Source of the DNA: Endomychus coccineus
Lineage: Eukaryota; Arthropoda; Insecta; Coleoptera; Endomychidae
DNA length: 64,000 nt
Direction: 5' to 3'
Assembly: GCA_958510875.1 (NCBI GenBank)
Contig: OY294068.1
Span: forward strand, 198,734,315-198,798,314
Shown here: positions 1-10,500 of the stretch, in pieces
How the letters are laid out: every line of letters begins with the position of its first letter
Numbering within the stretch: the stretch's first letter is position 1
The notes under the pieces: generated by a model
Databases searched by the model: none
Told to the model about the DNA's origin: nothing
What the model saw: only the letters and a program-made list of their open reading frames with translations
Program-made: the position numbers and the translations under genes

Positions 1-441
1 GAAAAATACACATATTTCAAAATATTTCTATTTATTGAGTTACCATAATCCCAAGGAAAATTTTTATTACAGGAATTAACACGTCTGCTATAAGAATGTT
101 TTTTGAGGAGGTACATGAACATTCACAAACTGATTTGAAAATTTGGCAGAAAGAAATGTTATTACGAACTTTGGAAAATAACATTTTTTTATAACTTTTG
201 TGCCCTTTTGTGACAGGGTATTGCCAAAGCGATACCAGTTGGTTTGATTTTTCTCTTGTTCAGCCTCGCTTTTCTTTCGACTGCATCAACATTGTTCCCA
301 ACATTTTGTGAAAAATGTCCCATGTTCTGTGGGGGAACCCAGTCAGGAATGGTTTCGTCCTCTAAAGGAGCAGAATTTCCTGAAAATAATTGTATACAAT
401 TAAATAAATTTTCACTACCAATCCTCCTCAAGCATTTTCAT
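1..441. other. Left edge, no confident gene
   Basis: I see no host gene here. An 80-codon open frame on the - strand (189-431) contains a D-W-V-P...N-M-G-H pattern that is faintly like the stretch after the THAP finger in transposon-derived proteins. It has no neighbouring exon that I can join to it, and I treat it as possible transposon debris. Confidence 0.25.
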
Positions 442-444
442 TTA

Positions 445-1071
445 TAGTCGAGGAAATAAAGCATTCCACATTCCAAAACCGGCGCAGAGGTAAGGTAATT
501 TGCAGAACATTGCGAGTGTCATAGTCGTGATCGGCGACCTTGAAAACCCCCGAGCTGGAATTTGTTACATTTAATTAAGAAAAAGTAACACATTCCTAGA
601 AGATGACGTTGTTACCCGGACTCAGGGTACACCAGGTATTGCAGAAGAGTTTTTTTAAGTCGTAATCATCACTAGCAACCTTTGTATCACCTCTTGAACA
701 GTTAACAAACATTAAAAATAATTTTTCAATTAATTTCATCGATATCTAGGGTCCAGGAAGCCCGGATACCCCGGGGGCGGTTCAGGAGGACCTCAGGGAA
801 TTTTCTTGATCGCATATTCGTGTTCAGCGACCCCAAAAATTCTCGAGAAACCAATTTGAGTCCGTTTTTATTATTCACTTCAAAAAGTGCACTCAGAAAA
901 ATGCATTTTTTGGCTGTAGAAATGCAATAAATTTTTTCCGCAAAAAAAAAAATACCGGACAAATTTTCTAAATCACTTTCTGATTCGAATGCAGAAAACC
1001 GCATCTCAATGCATCCAACTGCGCCAAGTTTGGAAGGTTTGGCTTATTTTAGTGCTTTATTTCCTCGACTA
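445..1071. mobile_element. Non-autonomous TIR element with TTA target duplication
   Basis: The element begins TAGTCGAGGAAATAAAGCA and ends with the exact reverse complement at 1053-1071. It is flanked by TTA at 442-444 and again at 1072-1074. There is no transposase frame. Inside it are degenerate copies of a module resembling GGGTCGCTGATCACGA that recurs in the elements at 6428-9400 and 46,370-46,993; the latter shares the TAGTC-AGG tip and the TTA duplication. A 3-bp TTA duplication fits PIF/Harbinger-type insertion, but without a transposase the superfamily is a guess. Confidence 0.6.
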
Positions 1072-1074
1072 TTA

Positions 1075-1527
1075 ATTAGTTTACATTTAAGCGTTACCTA
1101 TTGTTAAAGAATAATTTTTTTCTTGTATATTATTTAAAAAATAAGAATAGTTTATTTGATTTTACGATTTATAAGATAAAATAACTAATTTGAAAGCGGC
1201 ATTTTTAAGGGACAAGAAATTATTATGAAAAGGAAATTTGCTCAAAATGGTAGCTCGAGTGATAAATCCCGGTGCTTGATCTTATCCTATGTTTGTTCTG
1301 TTAATGGAAATCGAAACCCATTTCCTAAACTAATCGCTGCCACTGTACGTCGTTGTTATTCGAACGCCTGCGTATAATACTGATTACATCTGTGCAAGGC
1401 AAGGTGACCTTCTCAGATATCATAACTTTTAGTTCAGCCGGCACAGTGTTTAAAACTCATTCATTTCGTTCTACTTTCAGCAGAGTTTGCCGCATTTCGT
1501 TATTTAGCTTCGTGCAAGAGCTAAATT
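1075..1527 (+). promoter_or_regulatory. Upstream region and 5' leader of glycogen phosphorylase
   Basis: This is the stretch between a transposable element and the phosphorylase start codon. It must hold the leader and probably the core promoter. I cannot place the transcription start. A pyrimidine-rich TACTTTCAG near 1474-1482 could be an acceptor of a leader intron, but no donor is evident. Confidence 0.35.
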
Positions 1528-4500
1528 ATGTCGAAACCGCAGTCCGATAGTGATAAAAGAAAACAGATCAGTGTAAGGGGCATTGCCGAAGTACAAGATG
1601 TCACCGCCATAAAAAGAGCATTTAACAGACATCTACATTATACTCTGGTTAAAGATAGAAATGTTTCCACCTCTAGAGATTACTATTTCGCCTTGGCCCA
1701 TACTGTTAAAGATCATATGGTTGGCCGTTGGATACGAACACAACAACATTATTATGAAAAAGACCCTAAGGTAATTAACAAAATAACTCTTGAATATAAT
1801 GAAACGAGAATATTTCTTCCTTTATTAGAACAATAATAAGTATCGTGACTCAAGTTTCGATAATCATCGCGTGCTGAATAACTCTTTAATGTTTAAATTG
1901 TATCATGTGATTTTTAAATGGAACATTTTAAAAATTCTAAATTCTATCGCGACGACTTTTCTTTCTAATTTGCTGGAGTTGGCCCAATTCACCTTACATC
2001 ATCCGTTATTTTACTTTCAGTGTTATTATCCGGCAAGAAGTGATGGTCAAGGTTAATCACTTTATAATCAAGTGTGGATGACTATCTACGCCTACAGGTT
2101 AACGCAATTCATTCATGAGCAAATTAAAATGAATAAATGTCTCATTTAACCTTAATTCTTATCTCGTTGACATTTGACATTACTGATTAGTTCTAACGAG
2201 TCAATTTTCGGTACATTCCGCCTACCGGTAATGTAGCATCACAGATTTAAAACACTAATATCGATTTCTCTGGTTGCCCTTGACTTTAGTTCAGAATCCG
2301 AAAACGCGGCAAATTTGAAAACATTCTGTTTTTGTGGGCAAAATTATGTGATTTCTGTCGGAGTGGAAACTGTTAAGCTATTTCATAGATTATATATAAA
2401 TTCTCAGGGAATAGGTCACATTAACACTTATAAATTGATTAGATTTTCAACCCGTTTTTTTCAAACGGTATGTAGATGATTGCCTTATGTGAATGATAAA
2501 ATTCAGTACGCGAATTTTAAATTTAACAATTTCCACTGTAAACTTCAATTTACTTGTGAAATAGAAGTGAAAAAAAACATAAATTTCCTAGATATGAACA
2601 TTAGGCATGATGTAGATGGAAAAATAAAAACTTTGTGGTTTACTAAAGAAGTTTGGTCTCAACGTTATCTTTATTTCAATTCCGTTGCACCAACATGTTA
2701 TAAAAAAAAATGTTATAAACAGCCTTACAGATCGCGCGGTATAATTGTCCCACGCAGAGGACCGTCCCAAAAATTTAAAAATTGTTCGTGGTACACTGGA
2801 AATGAATGGCTACCCAAAAACATTTCTCAATCCTATCATTAAAGAAAGAATAAACAAAATCTATAATGGATCTTCATATATAAATAACATAAAAGGTAAT
2901 ACAAACAATTTTATAACATTACCATACATTCCGGAGACCTCAGAAAATTAAGAAAGGTTTGAAAAAGTATATTATAATTGTCGCGCATAAACCTACTAAT
3001 TGTGTTGGAAAATTTTTCTCAAATCTAAAACCTTTAATACCTAAAGATAAACAAACCCACACAGTATACAAATTTAATGTATGGCCATAAGTATAGCACA
3101 AGAAATAAAAACTTAGAAAATTCCACCGCCCTTGCTAAACACTGCTTTGATTATAACCATCAATTCAATTACAATAATGTTAATATTTTAACTAAGGAAA
3201 CCAATTATTATAAAAGATCAATTCTGGAGATGATTCACCTAAAACGTGACTCCAAATCTGTAAATCATAGGACAGATATTCAGACACTAAGTCATATTTA
3301 TACTAACTTTATTAATTAAAACTTTCAAATTCCCACATGCGTCTTTATAATGTTAAAACTATATTTTAGGTAGAATGTCAATAGTATATTTCCAATAACT
3401 GACAAACCTCTTCTATTAGCTCGTAAATATAACATCTGGTTTGAAAGTGGATACTTGAACCTAATGTTCTCGTTTCTAGTCGTTCATAGACTTTGTTGAC
3501 ATGAACTCGCATTTATTAAGAGTACTACTTAACAGTGGATTCTTGATATATTATACTTATAACATTGATGTGTTACAATTTCGATTATTCGTGTTTCTGT
3601 TCGTTTCGGCGACGTGGGCATTTTAATGGAGATTGGTGTTATAAGGACGCCTTGTGTAATACAATTAGTTTTAAGCAATCCAGTTTTGACATAATAAGTC
3701 TTCCGATGATGGTCGTGAGGCCGAAAGGTACGTAAAGACGAGAAAATATAAAGCCTAAATGTTAATGTGACCTATTTCCCGAGAATTTATATATAATTCA
3801 TACCTGGATCAAGAATCTTTATTATAGATTATATATAAATTCTCGGGAAATAGGTCAACGAAAATAATTGATAATAACAAAAATATTTTATTTCATATAA
3901 TTTTGAATGGATCTTTAGATTAATGTATTCATATTTTACCATGCCGACCTTATTATAAATTTTACGATGTTTTCAATAACTGCGGTCCTTAAACATTCAG
4001 AATAGAATAAACTTTTACAGATTCTGTATCTGCAAACACTTCCACTTTCAGCCTCTTTTGGACTCATCTTAAGCTTACGATCACACGGTTGAAAATGACA
4101 TGATGAAACGATTATGGTTGTCCTTTTTTTCATAATAATTTGTTTATTGCTTTGTTTTTCAGAGAGTATACTACCTTTCTTTGGAATTCTACATGGGTCG
4201 ATCCCTCCAAAATACCATGGTGAATCTAGGCATTCAAACACCGGTTGATGAAGCCCTCTATCAACTTGGTTTGGACATTGAAGAATTGGAAGAACTAGAA
4301 GAAGATGCCGGTCTTGGAAACGGAGGACTCGGTCGATTGGCTGCCTGCTTCTTGGACTCGATGGCCACTCTGGGCATGGCCGCTTACGGTTATGGTATCA
4401 GATACGAATACGGTATTTTCGCCCAGAAAATCGTCAATGGAGAACAACAAGAAGAACCGGACGACTGGTTGAGATTTGGAAATCCCTGGGAAAAAGCCAG

Positions 4501-7500
4501 ACCTGAATACATGCTGCCTGTCAATTTTTATGGGCATGTCAAAGATACTCCAGAAGGAAAGAAATGGGTTGATACGCAGGTTGTATTCGCTCTTCCTTAC
4601 GATAATCCAATACCAGGCTACAACAACAATGTTGTGAACACTTTGAGGTTATGGTCCGCTAAATCTCCAGTAGATTTTAACCTGAAGTTTTGTAAGTATC
4701 AGCAATTGCTAAGAATATCTACTTGCAATATCCCAACATTTTAAAGAGAATAGCTGGCTATGGAGATAGGGTTTTCCCAGCAGTTTCGGAAATGCGATCA
4801 GCATTAGGAAATTTTCTCTTGCAGTATGGCATTAACTAAGATTTTTATTGTAATATTGCTTAGATTTTGTTTTCGAAAGGACCGTGTGTGTGGTTGGGAG
4901 CATGCATGCGTGCGGCCAGCTATTTACAGTTAAAATAATCAATTCTGGTCTAAGATATACGAGGTCTGTTCAAAAAGTAATCAAACAGCTTTTTGGTTGA
5001 ACCTCGTACGTACAGGTCCAGTTTTTTTGTCTTATGCTCCTCATTTCCTCTTTTCAATTGTACAAATCATCATGACTCATGAAGATAAACATTCACAATC
5101 CCTTGAAAAGAGGCAGCTTATGCTCAAAAGTTTTTTTTGGCATGAGACAACAAAAAATCGAGTAATTGGCCATTATGATATGTTAATACTTTCTCCATTG
5201 AATTCGCAGTCAATGATGGTGACTACATTCAGGCGGTTCTGGACCGCAACTTGGCCGAAAACATTTCGAGAGTGTTATATCCCAACGACAACTTCTTCGA
5301 GGGCAAAGAGTTACGTCTGAAACAGGAATATTTTATGTGCGCCGCTACGCTCCAAGATATCATTCGTCGCTTCAAGGCTGCCAAATTCGGTACACGTGAA
5401 TTGACGAGAACCAATTTCGATCTCTTGCCCGATAAAGTAGCCATCCAATTGAACGATACTCATCCGTCTTTGGCCATTCCGGAACTTATGAGAGTGCTGG
5501 TGGACATCGAAGGTCTGAAATGGGAGAAGGCGTGGGAGATCACCATAAAAACTTGCGCCTACACAAATCATACGGTTCTACCGGAAGCGCTAGAAAGATG
5601 GCCAGTTACCATGTTGGAAAACGTCTTGCCACGGCACTTGGAAATCATCTATCAGATCAACCATGGACATTTACAAAACGTGGAAAAGAAGTGGCCCGGC
5701 GATTTCGATAAAATGAAACGTATGTCGTTGATAGAAGAGGACGGAGAGAAGAGGGTTAACATGGCACACTTGTCGATTGTTGGATCGCATGCTGTGAATG
5801 GTGTCGCTAGACTTCATACAGAGATCATCATAGGTGACTTGTAAGTATATAATTTAACATTGATAAAATCTATTACTCTTTATATATAAATTCTCGGGAA
5901 ATAGATCACACTAACACATCTTCTCATTTTCGTTTTTTCGTACGTTTCGGTCTTACGACGACGTGTTCCCAATTATAAAATTCATTACGTGAGTAATACA
6001 TTTAACAATTTCCACTGTAAACTTCAATTTACTTGTGAAATAGAAGTGAACAATACATTTCCTAAATATGAACATTAGGCTGATGCAGATGGAAAAATAA
6101 AATCTTCGTGGACTACTAAAGAAGTTTGGTCTCAACGTTATCTTCATTTCAATTCCGTTGCACCAGCAAGTTATAAAAAAAGTGTTATAAACAGCGCGGT
6201 TAAATTGTCCCACCTAGAGGACCGTCCCAACAAATTAAAAATTGTTCGTAAATGAATGGCTACCCAAAAACATTTTTCAATCCTATCATTAAAGAAAGAA
6301 GAAACAAAATCTATAATGGAGCGTCATATATAAATAACAAAAACGGTAATACAGATAATTTAATAACATTACCATACATTCCGGAGATCTCAGAGAAAAT
6401 AAAGAAATGTTTAACATAAACCTACTAACTAGTAGTCCAGGCAACGAACCGGAAAATAAAAATAAAAAATATGGTAGGCTAGAATTTCAATTTTTTTTTG
6501 TATTTTGTTCCTAATACCCCATAGATCATTCATGACCGCGGGGGTCGACCTTTCTACTCCCCCAAAACGAGGTTTCAACCCCTCAGAGGAGCATTCTTAT
6601 AAAAACATTATGTTTTTTGGGTCGCTGATCACGATTACGCAGTTAGTTTTCTCGGAAAACTCCCTCCAGATTGGGAATTTGGAAAATTTATCTTTAACAT
6701 ATGGGCAATTCTAAATTAAAGGAGACGGCCAGGGGGGGGTCTGCGGATCTTGGCGGGCCAATTTTTTTCCGTTTCTACATCGTATTTGAACTCGTTTACC
6801 TGCATTTAGAGATTAAAATACCCTTCAAAAAGTTTTCTATGAATTTCTTCAAATTTTTGTTTTTTTTTTCAACGAAAATGCCAAAAAACTGTTTTTGACC
6901 CCAAAATATATTTTATAGTAAATAAACGTCCAAGGAGTCATTTCCGATCGAAAATTGGCCGCTGAATCCAAAAATGGTGTCAGTATCCTTCCATAATCCA
7001 TCATTTTCTATCCATTGGCTGATTTTCCGCCGTCACGGCGTCATATCGGTGTGAGCAGCCATTTTGAAAAAAAAAATTTTCAGCGAAATCTGCGTGTTTT
7101 TACCTCAGCTTTACGATCAAATAAGAATTCTTCTGACTAAATGGGTTTTAGAGGTTGGAAAATTGAAAAAACTAAAAAAAACGACAAAAAACGATATTAC
7201 TGTACAAAAATCTGTCATCAGGTCACTGACAAGTCTTTTTTTGGGACATATAACCTCGGAATCGGATTCAGCGGGAAATTTTACGATAAGAAAACAGTTC
7301 ACGAACGTCATCCAACAGTTTTTACACTCCAGTATACCATTAATTTTCCGCCAAAAACCAAGGAAACGTACTTTTCTTCCAGTTTTCGACCTCAAAGTTG
7401 CAGAATTTAGAATCGTAAGTAGAATATTTGGATTCCTTGGACAATTTTCGATGGAGAACATGTTACTACATTATTTTTTAAAAATATTTTGGCACTTTGG

Positions 7501-10500
7501 AAAAGCAGTTTGGAAAAAAGCTTTTTCGTAGCTGCAAATCTAGACTTCGTTTTTTTGTAATTTTTTAAGTTTGTTTCTTAAAACTTTAAATCGACTAAAA
7601 TCGAGATCAAAATGACTGATTTTGATGTAAAATTTCCCAAGCATTCTGATTCTGACAATTTTTCAATCACACGTAATGACCCAGAGCCACAAAATTCAAC
7701 AAAGCGCCAAAAATAGGAGGCAAAACAACGAAACCGAATGTAAATTAGTGTAATTTAGTAATTTTGTGGCTCTGGGTCATCATGTGGTATTGAAAAATCA
7801 TCAGAATCAGAATGCTTGGGAAATTTTACATCAAAATCAGTCATTTTGATCACGATTTTAGTCGTTTTAAAGTTTTAAGGAACAAACTTCAAACATTACA
7901 AAAAAAACGAAGTCTCTAGATTTGCAGCTACGAAATAGCTTTTTTTAAACTGCTTTTCCAAAGCACCAAAATATTTAAAAAAATAATGTGATAGCATGTT
8001 TTCAATCAAAAATTGTCCAAGTATTCCAAATATTCTACTTACAATTCTAAATTCTGCAACTTTGAGGTCGAAAAAAGTCAAAAACTGGAAGAAAATTACG
8101 TTTACTTGGTTTTTGGCGGAAAATTAATGGTATACTGGAGTGTAAAAACTGTTGGATGACGTCCGGGAATTGTTTTCTTATCGTAAAATTTCCCGCTGAA
8201 TCTGATTCCGAAGTCATATGTCCCAAGAAAAGACTTGTCAGCGACCTGACGACAGATTTTTGTACAGTAATATCGTTTTTTTGTCGTTTTTTTTTTAGTT
8301 TTTTCAATTTTTCGACCTCTAAAACCTATTTAGTCAGAAGAATTCTTATTTGATCGTAAAGCTGAAGTAAAAACACGCAGATTTCGCTGAAAAAATTTTT
8401 TTTTTTAATGGCTGCTCACACCGATATGACGCCTTAAAAAAAAAGGTATTTAGCCGAAAATCAGCCAATGGATAAAAAATGATGCGTTATTTAAGGAAAC
8501 TGACACCATTTTCGAATTCAGAGGCCAATTTCCGATCGGAAATGACTTCTTGGACGTTTATTTATTATAAAATATCGATTTCTGGGGTTAAAAACAGTTT
8601 TTTGACATTTTCGTTGGAAACAACCCATAAAATTGGAAAAATGCATAAAAAATTTTTTAAAAGGCATTTTAATCTCTAAATGCCGGTGAACGAGTTCAAA
8701 TACGATGTAGAAACGGAAAAAAATTGCCTCGGCAAGTTCTGCAGACCCCCCCCCCCCCTCTGCCGTCTCCTTTAATTTAGAATTTCCCATATAATTTATA
8801 ATTTTGTTGCAAAAATGACCTCTAGTAGGTTTTTTGGGTCGCTGATCACGATTCCGATGTTGTTATCCCAAAAAACTCTGTCCAGATGGAAAATTCGGGA
8901 AATTTGATATTTTCCTGAGACGGTTATGAATAATTAAGTATGATTTTGTTTCAAAAATTACCTCTGGTAGGTTTGTTGGGTCGCTGATCACTATTCCGCT
9001 CTTATTTTTTTCAAAAAAAATTCTGTCCAGAGAAAATTGGGGAAATTTGAGTTTTTCCTGAGACGGTTATGAATAATAAAGTATAACTTCAATACAAAAA
9101 TGACCCCTAGTAGGTTTTTTGGGTCGCTGATCGCGATTCCGGTGTTATTATCCCAAAAAATTCTGTCCAGGTGGAAAATTGGGGAAATTTGAGATTTTCC
9201 TGAGACGGTTATGAATAATAGAGTGTAATTTTGTTGCAAAAATGACCTCTAGTAGGTTTTATGGGTCGCTGATCACGATTCCGATGTTATTTTTCCAAAA
9301 AAACTCTGTTCAGATGGAAAATTCGGGAAATTTGAGATTTTTCTGAGACGGTTATGAATAATTGAGTATAATTTTGTTGCAGAAATGACTAGAGATAATT
9401 TTTGCCACAAAATTATGCAAATTTATATGTTTCCAGTGGTAAAACGATTTTTTTGCACTAATTTTTCTATCCCGCGTTTTCAAAATGCATTTTTATATAT
9501 TTTAAATTCATCTTTAGTTTTATTTTTTATTTCTTTGATTGAAAACAAAAAATTACATCTGAAACGTTTCTTTCCAAGTTATTTTGATTTCGATCAACTT
9601 TAAATTAAATGTGCAAAGATGTTTCGATGGATATTGTGCTAAAATCTAGCAATTAATACTTTTAACAATAAAGTAGTAGCTAGGATGATTTCGTGTTAAA
9701 AAAATAGCAAGACTCTTATCAAAACATTGATTCAATTTGTCACTGTTTTCAATAAAGTTTGTAAATTTGTTGTATCCTTCCAGATTCAAAGACTTCTTCG
9801 AATTAACGCCTGAAAAGTTCCAAAACAAAACGAATGGAATCACACCTCGAAGGTGGCTGCTACTTTGCAATCCCGGTCTAAGCGATCTAATTTCGGACAA
9901 AATCGGCGAAGACTGGATAATCCATCTGGACGAGTTGCAGAAACTGAAGAAATGGTCGAAAGACGCAAATTTCCAACGAGCCGTGATGCAAGTGAAGCAA
10001 GAGAACAAGTTGAAACTGGCACAGCTCCTCGAAAAAGAGTACGGCGTTAAGATCAACACTTCGTCAATGTTCGATATCCACGTGAAGAGAATCCATGAGT
10101 ACAAAAGACAATTGTTGAATTGTCTCCATATCATCACGTTATATAACAGGATCAAGAAGAACCCATCAGCCAAAGTAACACCACGTACCATAATGATTGG
10201 AGGGAAAGCGGCTCCGGGGTATCACACGGCCAAAAAAATCATCAAACTAATATTAGCTGTTGGTAACGTCATCAACAACGATCCGATAGTTGGAGACAAG
10301 CTCAAAGTGATCTTTCTCGAAAACTACAGAGTCACTCTTGCGGAAAAAATCATTCCTGCTGCAGATCTCAGCGAACAAATTTCGACAGCTGGGACAGAAG
10401 CTTCCGGAACTGGTAACATGAAGTTCCAATTGAACGGTGCTTTAACAATCGGCACTTTGGATGGAGCGAACGTAGAAATGGCTGAAGAAATGGGTCTAGA

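Larger units (their letters stand above)
6428..9400. mobile_element. Composite TIR/foldback element in intron 3
   Basis: The left tip TAGTCCAGGCAACGAACCGG matches the tip of the element at 46,370. After about 270 bp and one copy of the GGGTCGCTGATCACGA module comes a palindrome with arms of about 1 kb (6699-7699 and 7761-8792) around a 60-bp centre, and then four tandem 142-bp units. No right-hand tip is recognisable. Open frames in one arm are mirrored in the other and have no family signature, so I regard the whole as non-coding. Confidence 0.6.

Noticed and set aside
4997..5320. Open frame across the intron 2/exon 3 border
   Set aside because: It reads out of frame with phosphorylase exon 3 and has no similarity of its own.
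7064..7531. 155-codon frame in the intron 3 palindrome
   Set aside because: Its mirror in the other arm is broken and no family signature is seen. It is explained by the inverted repeat.
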